NCBI RefSeq assembly: GCF_046707225.1
Contig: NZ_JBJKOP010000048.1
Location: forward strand, 1-64,000
Length of the DNA stretch: 64,000 bases
Origin: Caproicibacter sp046707225
GTDB taxonomy: Bacteria > Bacillota > Clostridia > Oscillospirales > Acutalibacteraceae
Direction: 5' to 3'
Positions 15,774-23,804 of the stretch are shown here, one piece after another. The translations under genes were made by a program, and so were the position numbers. Position 1 is the first letter of the stretch; every line of letters starts with the position of its first letter. The notes beneath the pieces were generated by a model. That model made no database searches. It was not told where the DNA came from and worked only from the letters and a program-made list of their open reading frames with translations.

Positions 15774-17084
15774 TTATGCCAGCAGGTTCGGAATGAAAGT
15801 GGAAATTGCAGGGACATAGGTGGTCAGCAATACGACGACCAGACTGGCGATAACAAAGGGCATAACATCTTTTACAATATCCACATACCGCGCGCCGGAA
15901 ATTTTCTGGGCCATGAATACGGAGCTGCAGAAGGGAGGCGTAATGAATCCAACGCTCAGGTTGACCAGAATAATGGCGCCGAAGTGGATCGGGTTGATTC
16001 CCATTGCCGTTGCAGTAGGCAGCAGAAGCGGAACGATGAGCAGGATCGCGGCGTTGATATCGATCAGCATTCCGGCAATCAGGAAAATAACATTGGCAAA
16101 GATCAGGAAGACGGCGCCGCTCGCAATATGGGCGGTGACAAAAACTTTGATCGCTTCCGCAATGCCGATCATGGAAATGACGCGGCCGGAGCAGTTGGAA
16201 AAATCAATCAGAATACAAATGGCCGCGGTTGAGATCGCCGCATTTAAGGTTAGGCCGAGGAATTTGGAAGTCAAGTCGTTTTTATGAAATATTTTTTTAT
16301 ACAGGAAAAAGATCATTCCGTAAACGACGGCGACGGCACCGGCTTCGGTAGCGGTAAAAATGCCGCCGTAGATTCCTCCGAAAATAATCACGGGCATAAT
16401 CAGAGCGGGAATGGATCTCAGAAAAGCCGTTCCGACATTTTTTATGTAACAAGGAAAAGTAATCTGGACCGTGCTTTTTTCTTCCCTGCGCCCCTGCACA
16501 AAGTAGTTGATTCCCATAAAGGCGGCGATGCAGATAAGAGCCGGTCCGACGGTGCTCATCCACACCTGAGAAATACTGACTGAGGCGCACAAACCATACA
16601 TGATTCCCGGTACGGAGGGCGGAATTAAAATTCCCAGAAAGCTTGCCGCGGCAGCCAGCGCCGCACAATAGCTGGCCGAATACCCCTTTTTCTTCATTTC
16701 CGGTACCATGATGCCGCCCACACAGCTGATGGTCGCGAGGCAGGAGCCGGTCAAAACGCCGAACGCCGCAGAGGTCAGAATGGTTACGGCGCCCAGAGAG
16801 CCGCGCAGGCGCCCCACCAGGGAATCGATCAATTCAATCAGCGCAGCCGCGATGCCGCTGTATTGCATGATTGCGCCCGCAAAGATAAACAGCGGAACGG
16901 CAAGCAACGGGAAGCTGTCCAGACCCGAAAAGGTGACCGTGCAGAGAATTTTACTGCTTAATCCGTCAAAGAACAGTACGGCCAGCGTTGCCATGCCGAT
17001 AGAATATCCGACCGGAACTTTGAAGCACATAGCCAGACCAAGGAAGAACAGCAGAAAAATACCGAGTAATGCCAAAGGGCTCAT
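15774..17084 (-). CDS. dctM: TRAP transporter large permease (DctM-type)
   Basis: 436-aa membrane protein with about 12 hydrophobic segments, the Na+-driven channel subunit of a tripartite ATP-independent periplasmic transporter. Family features include PLLAVPLFIFAGAIMQYSGIA, LTGSCLATISCVGGIMVPEM, FGGIYGGIFTATEAGAVAV and the C-terminal LVNLSVGFITPPF. The SD AAAGGAGG lies nine bases from the ATG and 19 bases after the dctQ stop. Last gene of the sigma-54-controlled dctP-dctQ-dctM operon. Substrate follows from DctP, probably an organic acid. Confidence 0.95.
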   Translation of the reverse strand: MSPLALLGIFLLFFLGLAMCFKVPVGYSIGMATLAVLFFDGLSSKILCTVTFSGLDSFPLLAVPLFIFAGAIMQYSGIAAALIELIDSLVGRLRGSLGAVTILTSAAFGVLTGSCLATISCVGGIMVPEMKKKGYSASYCAALAAAASFLGILIPPSVPGIMYGLCASVSISQVWMSTVGPALICIAAFMGINYFVQGRREEKSTVQITFPCYIKNVGTAFLRSIPALIMPVIIFGGIYGGIFTATEAGAVAVVYGMIFFLYKKIFHKNDLTSKFLGLTLNAAISTAAICILIDFSNCSGRVISMIGIAEAIKVFVTAHIASGAVFLIFANVIFLIAGMLIDINAAILLIVPLLLPTATAMGINPIHFGAIILVNLSVGFITPPFCSSVFMAQKISGARYVDIVKDVMPFVIASLVVVLLTTYVPAISTFIPNLLA

Positions 17085-17103
17085 TGTCTTTATCCTCCTT
17101 TAA

Positions 17104-17640
17104 TCAAGCACTCTCCGTTGCTTCATCATTTATTTGATAGGAATAAAAGAGACGGCAAATATCGTGGTAAGCCATCAGAATACTGCCGATCAGAATACTG
17201 CTCATCGGAATCAGCATGTTAATGTGCATGCTTGCAGAAACCTGCGGGTGCACTGCGATGCTTTGAAGGTAGTCAAAATAAAGATAAGAGAACAAAACGA
17301 TAAAGATAAATGTAATCAGAATCGCGAGCTTATTAAACAGCGTGATCACCCTTTGAGGATTTTTGCATTTTTTTTCGGCGATCGTGTCCACAAGGTCGAT
17401 TCCGATATGTTCCTTGGTTGCAAACGCGCGGGCGGCTCCGATAAATGTCAGAGCCACAAAAAGATACCGTGCGAGTTCTTCGCACCAGGGGGAGGAAATC
17501 ATTAAAACATAGCGGCAGACAACCTGAATCGCAATGCTGCCAACCATGGCGACCAGGGAAAGAACCAGAAAGATGTTTTCCACGGCGACGATGCCGTGTT
17601 CAATTTTACGGAAAGTTTTTACAGCGCTTTTTTTCTGCAT
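17104..17640 (-). CDS. dctQ: TRAP transporter small permease (DctQ-type)
   Basis: 178-aa protein with four predicted membrane helices. The family motif is SSPWCEELARYLFVALTFIGAARAFATKEHIGIDLV: the W-x-E-E-x-x-R-Y block and G-A-x-x-A, H-I-x-x-D residues are diagnostic. It scaffolds DctM. The ATG at 17640 (GAGGG SD, 7-base spacing) is preferred to an upstream TTG. It is separated from dctP by a large stem-loop and from dctM by 19 bases. Confidence 0.93.
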   Translation of the reverse strand: MQKKSAVKTFRKIEHGIVAVENIFLVLSLVAMVGSIAIQVVCRYVLMISSPWCEELARYLFVALTFIGAARAFATKEHIGIDLVDTIAEKKCKNPQRVITLFNKLAILITFIFIVLFSYLYFDYLQSIAVHPQVSASMHINMLIPMSSILIGSILMAYHDICRLFYSYQINDEATESA

Positions 17641-17684
17641 ACAAGTACCCTCACATCCCAAATGGATTAAAAACGGTTTTTAAA

Positions 17685-17741
17685 GGAAACAGCAGCCGAC
17701 GGATTGATTCAATTTTGGAATCCGCAGCTGCTTTGTTTTCC
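17685..17741 (-). promoter_or_regulatory. Stem-loop between dctP and dctQ
   Basis: GGAAACAGCAGCCGACGGATT and AATCCGCAGCTGCTTTGTTTTCC are nearly complementary and form a stem of about 20 bp with a few mismatches around a 13-base loop, immediately after the dctP stop. No strong U-tract follows on the minus strand. It probably stabilises dctP mRNA or partly terminates, giving more binding protein than permease. Confidence 0.65.
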
Positions 17742-17774
17742 TTTCACAAACGTTTGAATCGGGCGGATTCCGGC

Positions 17775-18854
17775 TTATACGCCAAAATCCTTATTGATCT
17801 TTTCCATGATGGAGGAATCAAACTTGTTATTATAGGTGGACCACAGGTTTACCGCAACTTTTTTCAAATCTTTATAGAATTGGGAATCTTCTTTCACTTC
17901 GTAGGTCTTAAATTTACCGTTCTTTATAATGGTCTGAGTGTCGGCGCGCATGGATTTGCGGAAACTCGCGCCGGCCTCTGTCGCGGCCTTTGTAAATGCG
18001 GCCTGCTGCGCGGGAGTCATTTTGTCCCAGAAGGACTGACTGCATACAATTGACGCGCCGGAATACATGTAATTTAGCTGGGTCACATATTTAATGTCGT
18101 CGAGAACGCCCATGGATTTCAGATTGTAAACCGAGTTGTCAACGCCGTCCACGGTTTTTTGCTCCAGCGCCGCGAGTGTTTCGCTGGTGCTGATCGCGGC
18201 GGGAATCGCACCGCAGGCCTTGTAAAAGTCCTGGCACGCGTCAACTTCCGGCACGCGGATTTTCAGGCCCTTAAAGTCATCCATGGATTGAATCGGGCGC
18301 GAAACAGTGCCGCACTCGCGGAATTCATTTTCCGTAGCCGCCACACGAACAATTCCCTTCGCGGCCATCTCTTTGGTCAGCTCCTGCCCGATCCATCCGT
18401 TGATGTAATATTTGTCAACCTGATCGTAAGAGGTAATCATAAACGGAAGCCATGCCCAGCCGAGTCCGCCGATCGACGAATCGATGCCCATGTCAGAGAT
18501 CAGGCCGACATCCAAAGTTCCGAGCTGAACCATTTCCGTCATTTCACGTTCTCCGCCCAGGCTGCCGCCGGCGATTTTTGTTCCTTTTATCGTACCTCCG
18601 GAATACTGGTCGCACAATTTAATCAAAAGGTCCATCGTGGTATCCTGTACGCCTTCCCCGGAATGAGTGTTGTTAACCTTGAATGTAACCGCGGGGTCCT
18701 TTGAAGCGTCACCCCCCGGCGCGGCGGAGCCGGCGGATGCGGTGCCGCCCGAATTTGAGACGGTCTGCGTTGACGCTCCGGAGCCGCCGCAGGCACTCAG
18801 CAGGGAAGTTGTGAGAAGTGCAAGGGTTAAAAACAATGCAAGTTTCTTTTTCAT
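17775..18854 (-). CDS. dctP: TRAP transporter substrate-binding lipoprotein (DctP-type)
   Basis: 359-aa extracytoplasmic solute receptor. The lipoprotein signal is MKKKLALFLTLALLTTSLLSAC (lipidated Cys22), followed by a Gly/Ser/Ala-rich linker to about residue 60. The TRAP receptor core includes HSGEGVQDTTM, EMTEMVQLGTLDVG, and GLKIRVPEVDACQDFYKACGA, where the Arg binds the substrate carboxylate. The ATG at 18854 has AGGAG at 8 bases; a longer in-frame start would disrupt the signal peptide. It is first in its operon, about 108 bases downstream of a -24/-12 promoter. The ligand is presumably a carboxylate used by the neighbouring CoA-transferase and lyase. Confidence 0.95.
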   Translation of the reverse strand: MKKKLALFLTLALLTTSLLSACGGSGASTQTVSNSGGTASAGSAAPGGDASKDPAVTFKVNNTHSGEGVQDTTMDLLIKLCDQYSGGTIKGTKIAGGSLGGEREMTEMVQLGTLDVGLISDMGIDSSIGGLGWAWLPFMITSYDQVDKYYINGWIGQELTKEMAAKGIVRVAATENEFRECGTVSRPIQSMDDFKGLKIRVPEVDACQDFYKACGAIPAAISTSETLAALEQKTVDGVDNSVYNLKSMGVLDDIKYVTQLNYMYSGASIVCSQSFWDKMTPAQQAAFTKAATEAGASFRKSMRADTQTIIKNGKFKTYEVKEDSQFYKDLKKVAVNLWSTYNNKFDSSIMEKINKDFGV

Positions 18855-18961
18855 AATACAAACTCCTGTTCTTTCTATTTGCGCCTTTACAAACGCCTGC
18901 AAAATCGATCAAAGCGCGAAGCCCGGTTTTGCAGCAGTCAGGCCACCTGATTTAGTATAAT

Positions 18962-18977
18962 AGCAAAATCTGTGCCA
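18962..18977 (-). promoter_or_regulatory. Sigma-54 (-24/-12) promoter of the TRAP operon
   Basis: On the minus strand TGGCACAGATTTTGCT matches consensus TGGCAC-N5-TTGCW, with GG and GC exactly 10 bases apart. It precedes dctP by about 108 bases. The paired upstream sites are about 130 bp away. Confidence 0.85.
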
Positions 18978-19073
18978 TTTACGTACAAATAGTCAAAAAA
19001 TGCAGATAAATTAAGAAAATTCTAGATAATATCCGCTAATCAGGCTTGAATCAGCAGGGCAAATTAATTGATC

Positions 19074-19113
19074 TATGTTTCATTATTTCTTATCTAAAAA
19101 TTTATGAAACATA
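19074..19113. promoter_or_regulatory. Probable upstream activator site of the TRAP promoter
   Basis: TATGTTTCAT (19074-19083) and ATGAAACATA (19104-19113) form a perfect 10-bp inverted repeat. The core is TGTTTCA-N22-TGAAACA, with the same core and gap as the site at 21450-21497. Its centre is about 130 bp from the -12 element, a normal enhancer distance. It lies just after the lyase stop codon. Confidence 0.7.
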
Positions 19114-19116
19114 TTT

Positions 19117-20016
19117 TTAGCAACACGGACTGCCTTTGATTCGGATATTATGGCCGCTGTAAATCCCGTTTGGAATCATCTGATCTTCCGCTTTTGCCGC
19201 CGCAAGAATTTTCTCAAAAGAAATCCCGGTTTCATATCCCATTTCGTTCAGCATCAGAACAAGGTCCTCCGTGGCTGTATTCCCCGACGCACCGGGAGCG
19301 AACGGGCAGCCGCCCAGACCGCCGAGCGTTGCCTGCACTCCGTCTATTCCGGATTCCACGGCAGCAAGGGTATTGACAAGCCCCATGTTCCTCGTGTCAT
19401 GAATATGGATTTCCACCCTGGCGGCGGGGAATTTCTCTTTAACCGCTTGCAGAAAAAGGCGAACCTGTGCCGGGTCCGCCAAACCGACGGTATCGCACAG
19501 ATTGAAAGTTGTAACGCCAAGGTCCCAAGCACGCTGCAGGAAACCGAGAAGCGGCTCCACCCTGCGGAACTTTCCCTCAAACGGGCAGCCGAACGCCGTC
19601 GCGACGTCCAGACAAACGTCAAGCTCCGGAAAAGACTCCTTGATTTTTGCCAGCTCTGCAAACGATTCGTCATGTGTCCGGTTGATATTTGCTTTATTGT
19701 GACTGACGCTCAGCGAAATAACGTTGGTTACCTTTTTCATTCCCGCTTCCCGGGCAGACTGCGCGCCCCTGAAATTCGGGATGAGCGCAAACAAATCAAG
19801 CTCCGGGTATTTCCAGAGGCAGGCACGGGCGACTTCCCCGGCGTCTTTCATCTGGGGAATCGCTTTGGGATTGACAAAAGACGTGATCTGTATGTGTTTT
19901 ACGCCCGATTGCACCAGACTGTCGATGACGGTCAGCTTATCTGAAACCGGCAGATAATCGGGCAGGTTTTGAAAACCGTCACGGGGACCAACCTCAATCA
20001 CATCAATTTTTTTCAT
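19117..20016 (-). CDS. HMG-CoA lyase-family acyl-CoA lyase
   Basis: 299-aa TIM-barrel enzyme of the DRE-metallolyase superfamily, HMG-CoA lyase branch. Seen: EVGPRDGFQN (Arg/Asp at 12-13, metal and catalysis), metal-binding HIHDTRNMG, and the mobile active-site loop GGLGGCPFAPGASGN with catalytic Cys237. Known members cleave 3-hydroxy-3-methylglutaryl-CoA to acetyl-CoA and acetoacetate, or related 3-hydroxy-3-methyl acyl-CoAs. The CoA-transferase 13 bases upstream would supply the thioester. The ATG at 20016 (AAGGAGG, 8 bases) is preferred to a GTG three codons earlier that overlaps the SD. The natural substrate is not determinable here. Confidence 0.9.
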   Translation of the reverse strand: MKKIDVIEVGPRDGFQNLPDYLPVSDKLTVIDSLVQSGVKHIQITSFVNPKAIPQMKDAGEVARACLWKYPELDLFALIPNFRGAQSAREAGMKKVTNVISLSVSHNKANINRTHDESFAELAKIKESFPELDVCLDVATAFGCPFEGKFRRVEPLLGFLQRAWDLGVTTFNLCDTVGLADPAQVRLFLQAVKEKFPAARVEIHIHDTRNMGLVNTLAAVESGIDGVQATLGGLGGCPFAPGASGNTATEDLVLMLNEMGYETGISFEKILAAAKAEDQMIPNGIYSGHNIRIKGSPCC

Positions 20017-20029
20017 CGTAATCACCTCC

Positions 20030-21241
20030 TTACAGTGCTCCTTTTGCTTTCAGTTCATTGATCCGGCTTTCGCTGAGGCCCAGCTTTTCACCCAAAATTT
20101 CCATGGTTTGCTGGCCAAGCAGAGGCGCGGGGCGGAATTCTTCAATGGGGTGGTTGGTCAGTTTAATCTGGTCGCCGGTAATTGTTAACTTGCCGATTGG
20201 GTGGTTGCATTCCACGAACATTTTTCGCGCGCCGGCAATGTGGGGGTCCTTGACCACGCGGTCTATGGTGTTGATCGGCGCCGCCGGGCATCCGACTTTG
20301 AGAAGCATTTCAACAACTTCATCAATTGTGTACTGAGCGGTCCATGCTTCCACGATCGGTTTCAGCGCTTCGTGATTTTGGACGCGGAGAATATTCGTGC
20401 GGAAGCGGGGGTCTTCCGCAAGCTCGGGCAGGCCCATCACACCGGCCAGCAGCCCGAACAGCTTGTCGTTGCCGGCAGCGATCACGACGTACTGATCTTC
20501 CCCCTTTGCGCGAAACGTGTCGTAGGGGTATACGGCTTCATAACGGTTGCCGATCCGGGTGGGAACCCTTTCCTGAACCAAATAGATCATGTTGATGATT
20601 TCAAGCGCGGAAACCATGCCGTCCACCAGCGAGATGTCGACTTTTTCACCTTCTCCCGTCTGCAGTTTATGCGAATATGCGGCAAGAACGCCGATGGCGC
20701 AGTTTAAACCGCCGACTACGTCGGCAATGGCGGTCCCGGTTCTGGTGGGGGGGCCTCCGGGCCATCCGGTGGTGCTCATCAGGCCGGACATCGCCTGCCC
20801 CACAATATCGTATCCGGCGCGCTGGCTGTAAGGGCCGTAGTGGCCGAATCCGGAGACGCAGCCGTAGACGATTCCGGGGTTGACCTTCCGCAGCTCGTCG
20901 TAGCCCAGTCCGAGGTGCTCCATGACGCCGGGACGGTAATTTTCCAGAACAATATCGCTTTGCTTTACGAGTTTTTTGAAAATATCCTTGCCGTCCTCGC
21001 TTTTCAGGTTCAAAGTCATTCCGCGTTTGTTCCGGTTCAGGTTCATGTAATACGCGCTTTCTTTCAGCCCGTTGCTCTGCACCATGGGGGCGTTGGCACG
21101 GGAGTCGTCGCCTTTCCCTGGCATTTCAATTTTGGTGACGTCGGCACCCATGTCGGCAAGAAGCATTGCGCAGTAAGGGCCTGCCAGCACTCTGGTTAGA
21201 TCGAGCACTTTGCAGCCTTTCAGTAGTCCTTCATACTCCAT
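20030..21241 (-). CDS. CaiB/BaiF family (class III) CoA-transferase
   Basis: 403-aa enzyme that moves CoA between carboxylic acids. Family motifs: LDLTRVLAGPYCAMLLADMGADVTKIE at the N-terminus, ENYRPGVMEHLGLGYDEL, GYDIVGQAMSGLM and the catalytic aspartate Asp174 in GTAIADVVGGLN, the position of formyl-CoA-transferase Asp169. It is first in an operon with the HMG-CoA-lyase-like gene and is preceded by a sigma-54 promoter. Inference: it activates the acid imported by the TRAP system, using acetyl-CoA, succinyl-CoA or another thioester as donor. The ATG has an AAGGA SD. Confidence 0.93.
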   Translation of the reverse strand: MEYEGLLKGCKVLDLTRVLAGPYCAMLLADMGADVTKIEMPGKGDDSRANAPMVQSNGLKESAYYMNLNRNKRGMTLNLKSEDGKDIFKKLVKQSDIVLENYRPGVMEHLGLGYDELRKVNPGIVYGCVSGFGHYGPYSQRAGYDIVGQAMSGLMSTTGWPGGPPTRTGTAIADVVGGLNCAIGVLAAYSHKLQTGEGEKVDISLVDGMVSALEIINMIYLVQERVPTRIGNRYEAVYPYDTFRAKGEDQYVVIAAGNDKLFGLLAGVMGLPELAEDPRFRTNILRVQNHEALKPIVEAWTAQYTIDEVVEMLLKVGCPAAPINTIDRVVKDPHIAGARKMFVECNHPIGKLTITGDQIKLTNHPIEEFRPAPLLGQQTMEILGEKLGLSESRINELKAKGAL

Positions 21242-21309
21242 TTTTCCTTCATCCTTTCGTTAGGGCATGCCGTTTTCGGGAACGCTGCACCCGAACAACC
21301 TCCTGAATC

Positions 21310-21325
21310 AGCAAAAGTCATGCCA
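21310..21325 (-). promoter_or_regulatory. Sigma-54 (-24/-12) promoter of the CoA-transferase/lyase operon
   Basis: On the minus strand TGGCATGACTTTTGCT has GG and GC 10 bases apart and TTGCT at -12. It is about 70 bases upstream of the CoA-transferase start. A paired activator site lies about 160 bp upstream. Confidence 0.83.
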
Positions 21326-21449
21326 GATTCGTCGGAAAGGATAAAAATTCATAAATAAGAGCGGAGAAAAGGGCCTGTGCCGGCGGCTTGACCGATTTGA
21401 AAATCTGATGAATCCCTTCGTAAAATACGATTGAATCGTTACAACGAAA

Positions 21450-21497
21450 AAAATATGTTTCAAAATTTCAGACGATCGGAATTTTGAAACATATTTT
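21450..21497. promoter_or_regulatory. Probable upstream activator site between divergent genes
   Basis: A perfect 18-bp inverted repeat (21450-21467 and 21480-21497) with a 12-base spacer; the core reads TGTTTCA-N22-TGAAACA. It sits between the divergent CoA-transferase and activator promoters and is transcribed from neither, so it is likely a protein-binding site and not an RNA hairpin. The surrounding intergenic stretch (21242-21638) holds the two promoters and nothing else recognised. Confidence 0.72.
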
Positions 21498-21585
21498 TAA
21501 CAGTAATCTTTTACTATTTTAATAACTGTATCAAGCATATGAAGTTACATTTTAGTTAATTTAGATGTTTTTCTGCGAATCTTTG

Positions 21586-21594
21586 TGCTATACT
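21586..21594 (+). promoter_or_regulatory. Extended -10 promoter of the activator gene
   Basis: TGC-TATACT at 21586-21594 with only a weak -35 (TGTTTT) 17 bases upstream. The ATG is 44 bases downstream behind AAAGGAG. Confidence 0.55.
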
Positions 21595-21638
21595 GTGGAG
21601 GATGAGCTGTCAGCCGATTCATTGAAAGGAGCGGACAA

Positions 21639-23540
21639 ATGTTTCAGAAATACAAAATCTGTTGTTTTACATACGGTAAGCTGCATGAACTGGCGCTGAA
21701 TGCCGTCCAACAGCTTAATGATCCAGAAATGGAAATAACCTGCGTTTCAACGCAGGGGCAAAAGCTAAACAAGAGCATTCAGCTGGCTTTAAAAAACAAC
21801 ACGGAGGTTTTTATCGCCGGCAGCTCAAACTTTGAAACCATTTCGCATTCTTACGACATCCCAATCGTGGGCATTGAAGTGGGTTATCAGGACTATTTGC
21901 AGCATATTGTGGAAGCATCAAAAAAGGCTGACCGGATCGGCATTGCCTGCTATCAAAACAGGCTGAACTATGATTTCAGCCTGCTTGAACCGTTTTTGGG
22001 AATCCAAATTAAAAAAATCATTTATAACCGCAATACAGATCTGCCGGAAAAAATGAGGGACTGCGGCTGTCCTCTCATCATGGGAGGAGGATACGCGTGT
22101 GAGGTTGCCGCGCAGCTCGGTTTCACCGGCGTGTTAATTTACCCCGGCATTCAGGTCATTGTAAACGCGTTTCGCACCGCTAAAATATTCGCGCAGCGGC
22201 TAAGAAAGAAAAAGAGCGATATGATGTATTATGCCGCCGTAATCGGAGAGTCTCCGAACGGGATCATCAGTATCGACCGCTTCGGGGCCGTTACAAATTA
22301 CAATCCAAGCGCCGAAAACTATCTGGGGGTAACGGCGTCCGACGCGCTGGGCAAACAGGCTGAAACCCTGTTTCCGCAGTTGAAACTGACCTCCACCTTC
22401 CAGCAAAAATCACGCGTTGAGGATACGGTCGTACTTTACCGCAACCGTCAGCTGCATCTTCGCAAAATTCTGATGACAGAAGACCCGGCTGTGGAGGCCG
22501 CCGCAACGGCTTTGATCACCGACCTTTCCGACTTCAGAAAATCGGAAATGTCTTATTTAATTAAACAGCGCGCGCTGTTAAGCAAAAGCGGGTTTATTTC
22601 AAAATATCATTTTTCAGATATCCTCGGAAAGTGCGCGGAACTGAAGAAGACCATGAACAAAGCAAAAATTTATGCAAAAACAAATTACAACATTCTTATC
22701 TTTGGGGAAACCGGTACCGGAAAGGAACTTTTGGCGCAGAGCATCTGCAACTATTCCGAACGCGCGGGGCAAAGCTTTGTGGCTGTCAATTGTGCCGCTC
22801 TGCCGGATAATTTGCTGGAAAGCGAATTATTCGGCTATCAGGAGGGTGCTTTTACCGGCAGCGCAAAAGGCGGGCACCGGGGCCTTTTTGAACTTGCAAA
22901 CGGCGGAACCATTTTTCTCGATGAAATCGGCAGCGTGTCCCCGGCGTTGCAGGTCAAGCTGCTGCGGGTTTTGCAGGAACACGAGATTATGAGGATCGGA
23001 GACGACAAAATCATCCCCGTCGACGTGCGGGTGATTGCGGCAACAAATAAAAATCCGGAGGATATGCTGAAAGAGGGATTTCGTATGGACCTGCTGTTTC
23101 GCCTGAATGAACTTGAGCTCGAGCTGCCTCCTTTGCGCAGGCGCGGGGAAGATATTCTCCTGCTTTTCCGGGAGTTTTTGAATCATAAAGTAGAGGCCGG
23201 ACCGGTTCTGATTCCGGATGATGACCTTTCCCTTCTCAAAATGTATTCATGGCCGGGGAATATCCGCGAACTTCATAATGTGTGCGCGCGCTTCTCTCTT
23301 TTTCTCAATGCGCGGGGAGAGGAAAAATCATTTTCGCGCATCCTCCGCGAGTGTATTGGGGAAAAGCGGCTGCTGGCTGATGTTTTCAGCCGGTACCATT
23401 ACGTGCCCGGGATCACGGACGTTTCTGGGGATATGCTTCATGATCTGTCCGACAAATTGGGATATACGCATACGGAAATTGCCGGCATGCTTCATGTCAG
23501 CCGTTCTACCCTTTGGAGAAGGCAGAAAGAATCCGACTGA
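21639..23540 (+). CDS. Sigma-54-dependent enhancer-binding protein (PrpR_N-PAS-AAA-HTH)
   Basis: 633-aa activator. Residues about 10-185 form a PrpR-type input domain, about 195-300 a PAS domain (SPNGIISIDRFGAVTNYNPSA), about 330-560 the AAA+ motor and 595-632 a Fis-type HTH (EIAGMLHVSRSTLWRRQKE). Motor motifs: Walker A GETGTGKE (about 355), GAFTGS loop (about 403), Walker B GGTIFLDEIG, sensor R-x-D-L-x-x-R-L-N. It remodels sigma-54 closed complexes. PrpR-type domains sense carboxylates such as 2-methylcitrate, fitting control of the adjacent TRAP/CoA-transferase/lyase genes. Oddity: the sigma-54-contact loop is GAFTGS where GAFTGA is usual. AAAGGAG SD. Confidence 0.95.
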   Translation: MFQKYKICCFTYGKLHELALNAVQQLNDPEMEITCVSTQGQKLNKSIQLALKNNTEVFIAGSSNFETISHSYDIPIVGIEVGYQDYLQHIVEASKKADRIGIACYQNRLNYDFSLLEPFLGIQIKKIIYNRNTDLPEKMRDCGCPLIMGGGYACEVAAQLGFTGVLIYPGIQVIVNAFRTAKIFAQRLRKKKSDMMYYAAVIGESPNGIISIDRFGAVTNYNPSAENYLGVTASDALGKQAETLFPQLKLTSTFQQKSRVEDTVVLYRNRQLHLRKILMTEDPAVEAAATALITDLSDFRKSEMSYLIKQRALLSKSGFISKYHFSDILGKCAELKKTMNKAKIYAKTNYNILIFGETGTGKELLAQSICNYSERAGQSFVAVNCAALPDNLLESELFGYQEGAFTGSAKGGHRGLFELANGGTIFLDEIGSVSPALQVKLLRVLQEHEIMRIGDDKIIPVDVRVIAATNKNPEDMLKEGFRMDLLFRLNELELELPPLRRRGEDILLLFREFLNHKVEAGPVLIPDDDLSLLKMYSWPGNIRELHNVCARFSLFLNARGEEKSFSRILRECIGEKRLLADVFSRYHYVPGITDVSGDMLHDLSDKLGYTHTEIAGMLHVSRSTLWRRQKESD

Positions 23541-23598
23541 ATCGTCCGGCCCAAGCGGGGATTCCTTACCGATGTTAAGCAAACACAATCTTAAAGCA

Positions 23599-23635
23599 GA
23601 ACAGCCGGACCCACGCTGGATCCGGCTGTTCTCTT
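23599..23635 (+). terminator. Intrinsic terminator after the activator gene
   Basis: GAACAGCCGGA and TCCGGCTGTTC form an 11-bp stem with an 11-base loop, followed by TCTTTC. Confidence 0.85.
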
Positions 23636-23713
23636 TCCCGTATCATTCTTGCACAGTTTTTCCCGTTCCAGCATTCTCTTTCATCGCTGTTTCAATTTTG
23701 CCGTATTACAGCG

Positions 23714-23741
23714 AAAAAGCCCGGCTTACGCCGGACTTTTT
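23714..23741 (-). terminator. Intrinsic terminator of the ABC exporter operon
   Basis: On the minus strand AGTCCGGC-GTAA-GCCGGGCT is followed by TTTTT. It lies 60 bases after the permease stop codon. Confidence 0.88.
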
Positions 23742-23804
23742 CAACAGGCAGCTAATCGGGCGCTGCCGGGATACGGAAGTTTTCCTTTCGGAGAGGATTT
23801 TTGC

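Noticed and set aside
21450..21497. 18-bp inverted repeat read as a transcription terminator
   Set aside because: It lies upstream of both divergent promoters, so neither gene's transcript includes it, and its core recurs with identical spacing at the other sigma-54 promoter.
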